Below are positions 53,606 through 62,536 of a stretch of 64,000 nucleotides of DNA, in pieces. The position numbers were made by a program, and so were the translations under genes. The DNA comes from Sheuella amnicola (lineage in GTDB: Bacteria; Pseudomonadota; Gammaproteobacteria; Burkholderiales; Burkholderiaceae_B). The notes beneath the pieces are model-generated. The model was not told the origin of the DNA, made no database searches, and saw nothing but the letters and a program-made list of their open reading frames with translations. Numbering within the stretch: position 1 is the first letter of the stretch; every line of letters begins with the position of its first letter. The stretch spans positions 186,001 to 250,000 of the forward strand of contig NZ_JAAGRN010000005.1 in the NCBI RefSeq assembly GCF_010499255.1, given 5' to 3'.

Positions 53606-54571
53606 TTAACGAACTGGTGAACCGTTGCCGTTAAAACCGGCAAAACCGGGCTCTCCCGGTCCAGGGGCTTGACGCGGCAGACCAAAAATCAATGACTGCG
53701 GCGACTGTCCGATTTCGCGCGACGTCTTGTTAAAGGATCGGGCCGCATCGGTCAGACTCATAGACAACACCGAAACATCCGGCAGCGTCGAAGCACGTAA
53801 TTGAATCGCCACCTCCTGCAAGCCGGTCAGACTTTTCGCGGCGGTTTGCATCGGGCCGTTCGGCGCATTGAGCAAGGTCACAGTGTCCTGTGCTGCCACC
53901 GCCAATTTGCCGATTTCAAGCGCAGCCGAATCAACCCGCTTACCCGTTGCCAACAATGTGTCCATCACGGCAGGTAATTTCTTCAGGCCAGGTTCCATGG
54001 CTTGCACAGACTTATTCAGTGATTCTGTCATTTGCGCCGAATGCTTGATCGCTGCATTGATTGCACTCAAATTGTCATCGGAAGCAATTTTTTCAACCTG
54101 GGTCAAGACACGTTCAAGCGATGCCAGCATGCCACCGCCTTGCGATTGCAGACGCTCGAAAAAACTGGGCCTGATCGGAATCTCGGCAAGATGCTGGGCC
54201 GAAGATTCCAGGCGATCATGGGTCTCGCCCTTGTCGCGCAGTTCGATGTTCGAAATACCGGTCACACCTGCAGTCACAATCTCCGCCCACGTCGCTGTCG
54301 TTATCGGTGTATTCGGAGCCACCCCAATCAAAATCCGCACCTGGCCCGGCTTGTCCTGAATAAAGCGCAAGGCATCGACCCGACCGACAGGCACCCCTTG
54401 ATAGCGTACCTGCGACTGCACCGATAAGCCCGTCACGGGAGAGGTGGCGACCAGTTCGAAAGGCTTAAGCGGCACGTTCTTCTTGCTGATCCAGATCGCG
54501 GCAATCGCTGCGCCAATCAGCAGGATGATCATGAACAGCCCGGCCATCATGGCATGGCTACGATTTTCCAT
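53606..54571 (-). CDS. mlaD: MlaD-like MCE-domain protein
   Basis: 321 residues. One N-terminal membrane helix (about 8-30) anchors a periplasmic MCE domain (about 38-115, VRYQGVPVGRVDALRF, VTAGVTGISNIELRD), followed by a coiled/alpha-helical region. This is longer than E. coli MlaD, which suggests a needle-like extension to the outer membrane. It would ferry lipids with MlaE and MlaF. The C-terminus ends in a Gly/Pro-rich tail. Its ATG overlaps mlaF by 14 bases. Confidence 0.9.
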   Translation of the reverse strand: MENRSHAMMAGLFMIILLIGAAIAAIWISKKNVPLKPFELVATSPVTGLSVQSQVRYQGVPVGRVDALRFIQDKPGQVRILIGVAPNTPITTATWAEIVTAGVTGISNIELRDKGETHDRLESSAQHLAEIPIRPSFFERLQSQGGGMLASLERVLTQVEKIASDDNLSAINAAIKHSAQMTESLNKSVQAMEPGLKKLPAVMDTLLATGKRVDSAALEIGKLAVAAQDTVTLLNAPNGPMQTAAKSLTGLQEVAIQLRASTLPDVSVLSMSLTDAARSFNKTSREIGQSPQSLIFGLPRQAPGPGEPGFAGFNGNGSPVR

Positions 54572-55355
54572 TTTTCACGTCCTTCACTTCGTTCTGCCCC
54601 AGAGCACGCTCTCCGCGCTCGCCATTAAAAAACGCCTCGATAAACGGATGCTTAGTTTGCCTGACTTGCTCAAGCGACCCTTCAACCAGCACCTTTTTTT
54701 CCGCCAATACCGCGACCCGGGTCGCCAGCGCACCAATCGTATCCAGATCGTGCGTCACCATCACAACGGTAAATCCCAGCTCTCTGTGCAGGGTTCGGAT
54801 CAGGTCGCAAAATTCATCCGATCGCTGCGGATCCAGCCCGGCAGTCGGCTCATCCAGAAACAGCAACTCAGGATCCAATGCCAGAGCGCGCGCCAACGCG
54901 ACACGCTTAATCATGCCGCCCGACAAATCTGAAGGCATCAGCGCGGCATCGCGCGACGACAACCCCATCCAGCTCAAGCGCATTAAGACCACATCCCGAA
55001 TCAAGTCCTCGGGCAAGTGATGCAATTCACGCAATGGCAAAGCCACATTATCAAACACCGGCAAAGCCGAAAACAACGCGCCCGCCTGAAACAGCATGCC
55101 CCAACGATGCGTCAACGCAATGCGATCCGCACCCAGATAATCATGCACTGGCCGTCCAAACACCTTGACCTCACCCGCCTTGGGTTCATCCAGGCCCAGA
55201 ATCTGGCGCAGCAGCGTAGTCTTGCCGGACCCTGACCCACCCACCAGAGCGAGAATCTCTTTGGGATAAACCTGCAAATTCAAATGCTGATGCACGACGT
55301 GGGTTCCGAACGCCGTGGTCAAGTCCTGCACATCGATAATCGGGGCGGCATCCAT
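54558..55355 (-). CDS. mlaF: MlaF-like ABC transporter ATP-binding protein
   Basis: 265 residues. Walker A VGGSGSGKTTLLRQILG, Q-loop MLFQAGALFSALPVFDNVALPLRE, the distinct signature LSGGMIKRVALARALAL, Walker B LLFLDEPTAGLD and MVTHDLD are intact and place it with the phospholipid-transport ATPases. Overlaps mlaE upstream and mlaD downstream, so translation of the three is coupled. Confidence 0.93.
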   Translation of the reverse strand: MDAAPIIDVQDLTTAFGTHVVHQHLNLQVYPKEILALVGGSGSGKTTLLRQILGLDEPKAGEVKVFGRPVHDYLGADRIALTHRWGMLFQAGALFSALPVFDNVALPLRELHHLPEDLIRDVVLMRLSWMGLSSRDAALMPSDLSGGMIKRVALARALALDPELLFLDEPTAGLDPQRSDEFCDLIRTLHRELGFTVVMVTHDLDTIGALATRVAVLAEKKVLVEGSLEQVRQTKHPFIEAFFNGERGERALGQNEVKDVKNGKS

Positions 55356-56506
55356 CAGATATTCATCTCGTTGAAAATGATGGCGTAAATAGCATCGATC
55401 AGAATGACTCCCGTGATCGCGGTCACCACCGATGCAGTCGTTCCCTTGCCCAGACTTTCCGTATTAGGTTCGATGCGCAAACCGAAATGACAAGCCACCA
55501 GGGCAATCCAAGCGCCGAATGTGACACCCTTGATGATGCCGATCCAATAATTCTTGATGCCGATCGCGTCGGGCAAGCGCTCGGCGAACCATACTACCGA
55601 TAAACCGAGTTCGAACTTGGCTGCAAGCATGCCGCCGAGCAGCGCCATCGTATCGGTCCACAACACCAGCATGGGCATGGTCAACCCCAGCGCGATCACC
55701 CTGGGCAAAATCAAACGTTGACCTTCTGATATCCCCATCACCTGCATTGCATCCAGCTCTTGCGTGACCCGCATCACACCGATTTGTGCGGTAATGGATG
55801 AACCCGATCGACCCGCCACCAGTATCGCAGCCAGCACGGGACCCAGTTCGCGCACAATGGACACGCCAAGCAACTTGACGATGAACTGTCCGGCGCCGAA
55901 TACGGCGAGCTGTTGAGCAGAAAGATACGACAAAACAATACCGATCAAAAATCCCACCAGCGCCGTGATACCAAGTGCCTGCGCACCGGTTCTGAACACT
56001 TGCGCAGAGATTTCCCGCCACGGGCCATGGATGGGGCGCTTGAGCATCCCCCAGAAATTCAGTAACAAGCCGCCAAGCAGGATCAGCAAACCGCGACCGT
56101 GATCCAGCGCAATGTAGAAACCCTTGCCTAAAGTCGCCACCCAACCAAACCAGTCGATCGGAGGGGGTGGCACAACGGGCTCGATGGGATGTTCGGCCAA
56201 AACCTTGAACAATGCCTGCTGACTATCCGTCAGTTGCAAACCATCCGGAAACTTTTGTCCCCAAAACTGCCAGAGAAGCTGAGCGCCAACAGCATCCAAC
56301 CGTGTTATGCCGGTCAAATCCCAACCTTTGACTCCCCCGGCAGCACCAGTGGCGGCTGACATGGCTTGCCGTCGATGCTCAACCTCCGTACGCGCGGACA
56401 GGATCTGAACACCCCAATCCCCCACCAGACGGCACACCCCTGCCGCAAACACAACAGTTTGGGCGACATTTTGTCGACTTGTCTGGACTGGTACCGGCAA
56501 CGCCAT
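55355..56506 (-). CDS. mlaE: MlaE-like permease with N-terminal STAS-like domain
   Basis: 383 residues. Residues about 1-110 look like a STAS (anti-sigma antagonist-type) domain, with the pattern WDLTGITRLDAVGAQLLWQ; residues about 120-383 form the MlaE permease with FIGIVLSYLSAQQLAVFGA, AGRSGSSITAQIGVMRVTQELDAM (signature) and YWIGIIKGVTFGAWIALV. In E. coli the STAS function is a separate protein, MlaB; here it is fused. Start is the ATG at 56506. It diverges from birA. Confidence 0.9.
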   Translation of the reverse strand: MALPVPVQTSRQNVAQTVVFAAGVCRLVGDWGVQILSARTEVEHRRQAMSAATGAAGGVKGWDLTGITRLDAVGAQLLWQFWGQKFPDGLQLTDSQQALFKVLAEHPIEPVVPPPPIDWFGWVATLGKGFYIALDHGRGLLILLGGLLLNFWGMLKRPIHGPWREISAQVFRTGAQALGITALVGFLIGIVLSYLSAQQLAVFGAGQFIVKLLGVSIVRELGPVLAAILVAGRSGSSITAQIGVMRVTQELDAMQVMGISEGQRLILPRVIALGLTMPMLVLWTDTMALLGGMLAAKFELGLSVVWFAERLPDAIGIKNYWIGIIKGVTFGAWIALVACHFGLRIEPNTESLGKGTTASVVTAITGVILIDAIYAIIFNEMNI

Positions 56507-56599
56507 AAATAGCAAAAATTACTTAAATTTTCGATTGTTACATCATAAAGCACTGTGACAAACAATTGATTGTCGGAATTGAAGGAATTCGCTTTTAGA

Positions 56600-57511
56600 A
56601 TGCGAAATATGCCATTTAAATCCCATTCTTATTCCCACTCTCAAACAGAGTTACCTGCGTCTTCATCCGAATCGGTATCTGCAGCCTTTGCCAACTCGCT
56701 GCGCACTCGCTTGTCCGGTTTTGGGACGATCGAGTGGGCTGATTCAACGCCATCGACCAACCAGGATCTCATTTTGCGCGCCCGCCAAGGGGTGACTGAA
56801 TCAAATCCATTACCCTGGCTGCGTGGGGCAAGACAGCAGACCGCGGGCAAGGGACGGGCCGGTCGCCCCTGGAAAAACACTACGGACGCCACGCTGATGT
56901 TTTCTTGCGCGTTCGCACCGGACATTCCCCTGGCTCAACTACCCGGGCTCTCACCCGCACTGGGGGTCGCCGCCTGCGAAGCGCTTCGCCAGCTTGCTGG
57001 CACTCAAATCGATGACCGCGAGACATTGAAGCTGGGGTTGAAATGGCCCAATGATCTTCAATGGGGCAAACACAGCAAATTGGCCGGGATTCTTGTCGAG
57101 ACCGCACCAACTGCCGGTCACAAACACCCCGTCATCGTTGCAGGCATTGGCATCAATCTGCGCGGCGCACGCCAACTCTCCCACGACCTTGACCGGCCGA
57201 TTGCCGATTGGTCAGATGTCACGCGATCCGATGTGAGCGTCGATACTGCGTTAAATATCGTCAGCGCAATCGCGCAAGCCTGGCAACAAGCTATTCTCGT
57301 CTATGCAAAAGAAGGATTTGCCGCTTTCGTAGAACACTATGCACAGGTTGATGACTTGCAACATGTCGAGGTCAATCTGCTCGATCAGGGCAAAGTATTG
57401 CTTTCAGGCACGGCATGCGGCACTGACGTCACAGGTCGATTACAGGTTCGGACCGCCAAAGGACTCATTCCGGTCATGACCGGCGACATATCGGTTCGTC
57501 CGGTGTCATAA
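56600..57511 (+). CDS. birA: Biotin--[acetyl-CoA carboxylase] ligase, no DNA-binding domain
   Basis: 303 residues. The catalytic motif GKGRAGRPWKN binds biotinyl-AMP, with KWPNDLQWGKHSKLAGILVE and VIVAGIGINLRG following, and the C-terminal SH3-like domain at about 250-300. The N-terminal helix-turn-helix that makes E. coli BirA a repressor is missing, so it should be only a ligase. A Ser/Thr-rich segment precedes the catalytic part. I use the ATG at 56600, though 56609 and an earlier TTG are in frame. coaX follows 26 bases later. Confidence 0.92.
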   Translation: MRNMPFKSHSYSHSQTELPASSSESVSAAFANSLRTRLSGFGTIEWADSTPSTNQDLILRARQGVTESNPLPWLRGARQQTAGKGRAGRPWKNTTDATLMFSCAFAPDIPLAQLPGLSPALGVAACEALRQLAGTQIDDRETLKLGLKWPNDLQWGKHSKLAGILVETAPTAGHKHPVIVAGIGINLRGARQLSHDLDRPIADWSDVTRSDVSVDTALNIVSAIAQAWQQAILVYAKEGFAAFVEHYAQVDDLQHVEVNLLDQGKVLLSGTACGTDVTGRLQVRTAKGLIPVMTGDISVRPVS

Positions 57512-57537
57512 TCCATAAAAACACCACAAAGGATGCC

Positions 57538-58320
57538 ATGATCGTACTGATGGATGTGGGAAACAGTCGACTCAAGTTAGGCTGGCAACACCCGACGCTC
57601 GGACGCGAACCCGCCGTGCATGCGATCGCACTTAACCCATTGGCACAGGTACCGGACCTGTTGCGCAAATGGCTCAATACCCTGCCCATGCAACCGACCG
57701 AGGCACGCGGCGTCAATGTCGCCGGTACCGTCGTGGCGGAACTGCTCGAAAAGTCGTTCCAATTGATCGGTTGCTCAGTGCAGTGGCTCAGACCAACCGC
57801 AGAAAAACTCGGCATTCAAAACCGCTACAACCAGCCGGAACAACTTGGAGCAGATCGCTGGGCGGCGCTATTGGGCCTGGCTGGCCATTTTGCAAAACAA
57901 GCCACGGACAAGCCATCTCCGCTCGTGCTTGCCACCTTTGGGACCGCGACAACCATCGACACGCTCGGACCCGATCTGGTTTTCGAAGGTGGCCTGATTT
58001 TGCCCGGCCCAGCGCTGATGCGCCAATCGCTGGCACAGGGTACTGCGAACTTGCCTCTGGCCAGTGGCGCGGGCAATGACTTTCCCAAACACACGCTGCA
58101 AGCGATTTCGACCGGTGTTGTAGCCGCACAGGCGGGAGCAGTCTGGCGCCAATGCGCGGTTGTGGAAAGGCATTATGGACAGCCTCCGATACTTTGCGTG
58201 AGCGGCGGCGGCTGGCCCGAAGTCGAAGGCGAAGTCCGCAAAGTACTTGCGCATCTCGATATCCGGTTCTTTGCCAACCCTGTTCTGGACGGACTCGTGA
58301 GATCAAAGCTGGACGGCTGA
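57538..58320 (+). CDS. coaX: Type III pantothenate kinase
   Basis: 260 residues. The ASKHA-type phosphate motif is LMDVGNSRLKLGW, followed by GADRWAALLGLAG, TFGTATTIDTLGPDLVFEGGLILPG and a later SGGG motif. It starts coenzyme A synthesis by phosphorylating pantothenate. The birA-coaX pair is widely conserved. An unusual point is that a short membrane-protein gene follows after 24 bases. Confidence 0.95.
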   Translation: MIVLMDVGNSRLKLGWQHPTLGREPAVHAIALNPLAQVPDLLRKWLNTLPMQPTEARGVNVAGTVVAELLEKSFQLIGCSVQWLRPTAEKLGIQNRYNQPEQLGADRWAALLGLAGHFAKQATDKPSPLVLATFGTATTIDTLGPDLVFEGGLILPGPALMRQSLAQGTANLPLASGAGNDFPKHTLQAISTGVVAAQAGAVWRQCAVVERHYGQPPILCVSGGGWPEVEGEVRKVLAHLDIRFFANPVLDGLVRSKLDG

Positions 58321-58344
58321 AGCCCCGGCAACTAAGATAAAGCC

Positions 58345-58518
58345 ATGCGCACCCTATTCTTCATCCTGATTGTGATCAACGTTGCTGTGTTCGCCACGGC
58401 GCAAGGCGTGTTTGGCGAGCCGCGTAGCCAAAAAGGCAAAACCGCCGCCACGCAAATCAAGCCCCAGATTCAGCCCGATGCAGTCAAGGTATCGCGCGCT
58501 CGTCTTGAAAATCGTTGA
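58345..58518 (+). CDS. Small membrane protein, 57 residues
   Basis: An ATG frame of 57 codons, missed by the long-ORF list, begins 24 bases after coaX. It has one hydrophobic N-terminal helix (LFFILIVINVAVFATAQGVFG) and a basic tail. Related Burkholderiales have a similar start in a SPOR-domain protein after coaX, so this may be a shortened relative; that is inference. It overlaps by 35 bases the 3' end of the opposing waaA gene. A ribosome site is weak, so coding is likely rather than certain. Confidence 0.55.
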   Translation: MRTLFFILIVINVAVFATAQGVFGEPRSQKGKTAATQIKPQIQPDAVKVSRARLENR

Positions 58519-59818
58519 TTTGTTGCAGCATTCTTGACGCCGCACCTGTGTGCTGCGACACCCAGTTTTTAGCGGCATGGGATCGTTGCTCAAGAGTGTG
58601 CTCGTCATTCAACCATTCAAGCGCAGTCGACACTGCACCCACGGCAGGGTCGACGAGATCTGATTCAGTCAACTGAATCGCCGCACCTGCTTGAACGGCG
58701 CCTTGCACAGCATCCTTGAAGTTACGGGTAAACGGTCCAACGATCACGGGCGTACCAACTGCACAAGCCTCGATCAGATTCTGTCCACCCAAGGGCGCAA
58801 AGCTGCCGCCCACAATCGCCACATCGCTAGCGGCATAAAAGAATGGCATTTCACCCAGCGTGTCGCACAAGACAACCTGAATTCGGTCCAGTGTTTCTTT
58901 TGCCTGAACATCATGACGGATGACAGACCATCGCACGAAATCGATTCCGGCCTGCTCAAGCAGGGCTGCCGCTTCATCAAAGCGTTGCGGATGACGTGGG
59001 ATCAATAAAAACAACACGCCGGATCCGAAAGCGTCTTGCCGTGAAGTCAATGCAGGCACAAACATTGCATCCTCACCCTCGCGCGTACTTGCAATGGCGA
59101 TGATGGGACGATTCAGTTTCACCCGCCAGGCACGGCCAGCCTCGACCGCTACGACGGGCAATTGCGCATCGAACTTCAAATTGCCCGAAACATTTACGTT
59201 GATCGCACCCGCTTCGAACAATCGGCCTGCGTCTTCTTGCGTCTGAGCAAGCGTCAAAGACAGGCCGGCATAAGCGCTCTTCATTAACGAGCCGAACAAG
59301 CGATCAATCTGACGCACATGCTTTAAAGCATTGGCGCTAAACCGGGCACTGACCAACATGGTCAGCACACCGGCCAGTCGACCCTGGGCGATTAGATTGG
59401 GCCAAACCTCGCGCTCGATCAGCAAACCCAAGCGGGGACGATAATGTGCAAAAAACTTTTTTGTCGCACCGGCAAAATCGTAAGGCAACCATTCCTGCCG
59501 CAGACGACCTGCCGCAATATCCGCCGCGAACAAGCGTGCGCCTTCGGCACGCCCTGTTGCCGTCATATGCGTCAACAGAACACGATCACCTCTGGCGATC
59601 AACCCTGCGATCAAGCTCTGCGCCGCACGCGTTTCGCCAAGGCTCACCGCATGCACCCAAACAGGAGGATCCCCATCCCAGGGTTGCGCATAGACACCAA
59701 AACGTTCGGACGCAAAGATCTGCCATTCACCACCCGCGCGACGCGCACGCCACCCCAGCCACAGCCAGATCAAGGGGGCAAATATGCGCAAAAGAATCGA
59801 ATAAAAATTGAGTGCCAT
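58484..59818 (-). CDS. waaA: 3-deoxy-D-manno-octulosonic acid transferase
   Basis: 444 residues. The N-terminal membrane anchor, VHAVSLGETRAAQSLIAGL, YLPYDFAGATKKF-like segment, LIEREVWPNLI and the C-terminal GGSFAPLGGQNLIEACAVGTPVIVG identify KdtA/WaaA, which adds Kdo to lipid A precursor on the cytoplasmic face of the inner membrane. It is the last of the rfbD-waaC-waaA run, starting 12 bases after waaC. Confidence 0.95.
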   Translation of the reverse strand: MALNFYSILLRIFAPLIWLWLGWRARRAGGEWQIFASERFGVYAQPWDGDPPVWVHAVSLGETRAAQSLIAGLIARGDRVLLTHMTATGRAEGARLFAADIAAGRLRQEWLPYDFAGATKKFFAHYRPRLGLLIEREVWPNLIAQGRLAGVLTMLVSARFSANALKHVRQIDRLFGSLMKSAYAGLSLTLAQTQEDAGRLFEAGAINVNVSGNLKFDAQLPVVAVEAGRAWRVKLNRPIIAIASTREGEDAMFVPALTSRQDAFGSGVLFLLIPRHPQRFDEAAALLEQAGIDFVRWSVIRHDVQAKETLDRIQVVLCDTLGEMPFFYAASDVAIVGGSFAPLGGQNLIEACAVGTPVIVGPFTRNFKDAVQGAVQAGAAIQLTESDLVDPAVGAVSTALEWLNDEHTLEQRSHAAKNWVSQHTGAASRMLQQINDFQDERAIP

Positions 59819-59830
59819 ATCGTTTATCTT

Positions 59831-60802
59831 TTATCCGGTCGCCAGCGCCTGAGCCACTGCGGCCAACACAACATCACGCGAAGGCGATTGACCGCGATCA
59901 CCCAAACTTGCAGTAAAGCCTGAACCCACCAAGGGAGTTCTGACAGGCGTCGATGCTTTATAAATCCCAACCGTCGGTCGACCCAAGGCCGCGCACAAAT
60001 GCGTCAGGCCACTATCCAGACCCACCATCAGTCTGGCTGCCGCCAAACAACGCGCGACCTCGGTCAGATCCATACGCGGCAACACTATTGCATTGGAGCG
60101 ATGGGCAATCAATGCCTCGGCGCGTGCGACTTCGCCTTTATTGCCGGCCAACAATTTCAATTGCAAACCTTGTTCGGTCAGCACATCGAATACGGCTTGC
60201 CAATCTTGCTCAGGCCACAACTTATCATCACGACTTGCCGAGGGCATGATGACGGCATAAGGATCCTCGTGCATACGCAACACGCGTGCCTCAGTCTCGA
60301 AGGCCTGCAACCCAAAGTCCGGATCGCCCCCATATTGATATCCGAACGTTGCACCGGCCAGTAAACGTTGACGCGTGACAGCGGGCTGCCAAAACTCGAC
60401 GCGATGCTTTACATCGTAAAAAAGTGAGGCGAGAGGTTCGCGCGCCGATTTCCAATCCAGGCCATGCTTGACTCCTGTGGCCATCCTCACCAGCCAGACA
60501 GACTTCATCAAGGCCTGCATATCCAGCACGATATCGTACTGACGCGCGCGCAAATCCTGCTCAAGCGCGTTTCTTTCCCGGCGCACCTCTGTTGACCACC
60601 AGTTACGACGCCAACGGCGATGCGCGACACGGATCACTTCGTTGACCGCAGGATGCCAGGACGGAATTTGCGCAAACGAATCTTCGGCCAACCAATCGAT
60701 ACGGGCATCGGGCACATGACGCGCGATATCCGAAATCGCAGGCAACATATGGACTAGATCACCCAGGGACGATGTGCGAACGATCAGTATTTTTTTGGTC
60801 AT
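59831..60802 (-). CDS. waaC: Lipopolysaccharide heptosyltransferase I
   Basis: 323 residues. Family motifs are ILIVRTSSLGDLVHMLPAI at the N-terminus, ALEQDLRARQYDIVLDMQ, and LMVGLDSGLTHLCAALGRPTVGIY near the C-terminus, all of the GT9 family. It adds the first heptose to Kdo2-lipid A. The start is the ATG at 60802, just six bases after rfbD; a TTG is in frame upstream. Length is typical. Confidence 0.92.
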   Translation of the reverse strand: MTKKILIVRTSSLGDLVHMLPAISDIARHVPDARIDWLAEDSFAQIPSWHPAVNEVIRVAHRRWRRNWWSTEVRRERNALEQDLRARQYDIVLDMQALMKSVWLVRMATGVKHGLDWKSAREPLASLFYDVKHRVEFWQPAVTRQRLLAGATFGYQYGGDPDFGLQAFETEARVLRMHEDPYAVIMPSASRDDKLWPEQDWQAVFDVLTEQGLQLKLLAGNKGEVARAEALIAHRSNAIVLPRMDLTEVARCLAAARLMVGLDSGLTHLCAALGRPTVGIYKASTPVRTPLVGSGFTASLGDRGQSPSRDVVLAAVAQALATG

Positions 60803-60808
60803 ATGCAA

Positions 60809-61735
60809 TCAGTCTTTTAAAGCCGCTAGCACATCATCCACCCCGACCTGCCAAGACGGCAAAGCGATTCCGAACGTCTCGCGCAGCTTCGCAGTATTCA
60901 GCCTTGAGTTCAAAGGGCGCTTGGCCGCCACTGGATAATCTGCGGTTGCAATCGGCGTAATTGATTGCGGCGTCACTTTTAACTTCCAACCCATTTGATC
61001 GGCTTTTTCAAATACATAACGCGCATAATCGAACCAGCTTGTTTCTCCGGCGGCAACCAGATGACATGTGCCCCAACGCGTATCTTTCGCATCGATTTGC
61101 TGATCGAGCATAATCGCCAGCACCTTGGCAGTAACTCTGGCAATCAACTCTGCGCTCGTCGGCGCACCGATCTGATCGGAAACGATACGCAACGCATCGC
61201 GCTCCTGGCCAAGCTTGAGCATGGTCTTCAAAAAGTTACCGCCATGCGCACCGAATACCCAACTGGTCCTGAAAATCAGATGACGGTCGCAGGATGCGGC
61301 AACCGCCAATTCACCTTGCAGCTTGGTTGCGCCGTAAACGGACTGCGGGTTTGTCGAATCTGTCTCGACATAAGTGCCCTGCTTTGTTCCATCAAACACA
61401 TAATCGGTCGAGTAATGCACCAGACAGGCACCCGTCTCTTGCGCAAGCTTGGCCAACCAGCCGGGAACTGAAGCATTCAGAAGCTCAGCTTGCACAGCGT
61501 CCGATTCGGCGCGATCAACTGCAGTGTAAGCCGCTGCATTGACAATGACGTCGGGCTGCACTGAGTGAACCAAATCTTTTAACGCAACCGGAATCGCGTC
61601 ACCCACAGGCAAGCAAGACAAATCAAGTTGCGCACGCGTCAAGCATACAACTTGCCCGAGAGGGGCAAGCGCAGTCTGCAGCGCATAGCCAACCTGACCA
61701 TTTGCGCCAAACAGCAGAATTTTTCTATTACTCAT
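60809..61735 (-). CDS. rfbD: dTDP-4-dehydrorhamnose reductase
   Basis: 308 residues. A short-chain dehydrogenase fold with LLFGANGQVGYAL (NAD(P)-binding), DVIVNAAAYTAVDRAESD, YSTDYVFDGTKQGTYVETD (catalytic Tyr, Lys in GATKLQGE), and FRTSWVFGAHGGNF. It makes dTDP-L-rhamnose. The other rfb genes (rfbA, B, C) are not in the window, so it may work with genes elsewhere. It is coupled closely to waaC, suggesting rhamnose use in the LPS core or O-antigen. Confidence 0.92.
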   Translation of the reverse strand: MSNRKILLFGANGQVGYALQTALAPLGQVVCLTRAQLDLSCLPVGDAIPVALKDLVHSVQPDVIVNAAAYTAVDRAESDAVQAELLNASVPGWLAKLAQETGACLVHYSTDYVFDGTKQGTYVETDSTNPQSVYGATKLQGELAVAASCDRHLIFRTSWVFGAHGGNFLKTMLKLGQERDALRIVSDQIGAPTSAELIARVTAKVLAIMLDQQIDAKDTRWGTCHLVAAGETSWFDYARYVFEKADQMGWKLKVTPQSITPIATADYPVAAKRPLNSRLNTAKLRETFGIALPSWQVGVDDVLAALKD

Positions 61736-61759
61736 GAAGCTGATTGTAAGCGTGTCCGC

Positions 61760-62536
61760 TTAAATCGCCAGTGTCACAAACCCGACCAATAATAAAAACC
61801 AGAGCGAAATTCGCTTGATCAGATCGGCGCTTTTCTTAAGTGCCTTGGTGAACAAATACGTTCCCAATACCGTCGAGACAATATAGACGGGCAAAAACGA
61901 TGCTGTGTACAGAATCTGCGCACGATTAATCAAGTCGTTGTACATGAAATACGCAACCGTCACGATCTGCATCATCGTGAAATACATCATGAAAAACGAT
62001 CTCAGCACCACCGGCGACAAATCCTTGGCATTGAGCAGATAAAGTACCAGAGGCGGCCCACCCACACCGGCAATCGACGTCAACACGCCACTGGATACAC
62101 CCACGATCCAATCACCGATCGGACCGCGTTGCCCCTTATATCTCCAGCCATACAGCATGATGGCCGCCAGACCCGCCACCAGCACACCCAACATGCGGCG
62201 AATCATACTAGGATCCAGCCACTCGACCAGCCAGGTACCAATCGGCACACCGAACATGGCCGGTAACGTTAGAGAAAACACCAACTTCCAGTCAGTTGTT
62301 TTCCATGTTCCGGGCAAAGTCTGAAACGACACCGCAAAGTTCAGCAACAGCAACACCACCACCATGTCCGCGGGTGCCATGAACATACTCAGCACGGGCG
62401 CCAGCACCAGCCCGGCGCCAAAACCGGTGAATGACCGGATCGTCCCCGCAAGCAGCACGCCCACGCACATCAAAGCAAACTGGGGAATTGAAGGAAACAA
62501 CTGATGCCACAACCCGATATCCAGAAAATCAAACAT
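61760..62536 (-). CDS. TauE/SafE family sulfite/organosulfonate exporter-like permease
   Basis: 258 residues with about eight helices. The family pattern is visible in the repeated Gly/Pro helices FTGFGAGLVLAPVLSMFM and TSIAGVGGPPLVLYLLN. TauE/SafE proteins export sulfite, sulfoacetate or related anions; substrate unknown. Its ATG (62536) overlaps the stop of the Bug receptor gene, so the two are translationally coupled, which could imply a shared ligand; a receptor normally partners an importer, so this pairing is odd. Confidence 0.88.
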   Translation of the reverse strand: MFDFLDIGLWHQLFPSIPQFALMCVGVLLAGTIRSFTGFGAGLVLAPVLSMFMAPADMVVVLLLLNFAVSFQTLPGTWKTTDWKLVFSLTLPAMFGVPIGTWLVEWLDPSMIRRMLGVLVAGLAAIMLYGWRYKGQRGPIGDWIVGVSSGVLTSIAGVGGPPLVLYLLNAKDLSPVVLRSFFMMYFTMMQIVTVAYFMYNDLINRAQILYTASFLPVYIVSTVLGTYLFTKALKKSADLIKRISLWFLLLVGFVTLAI

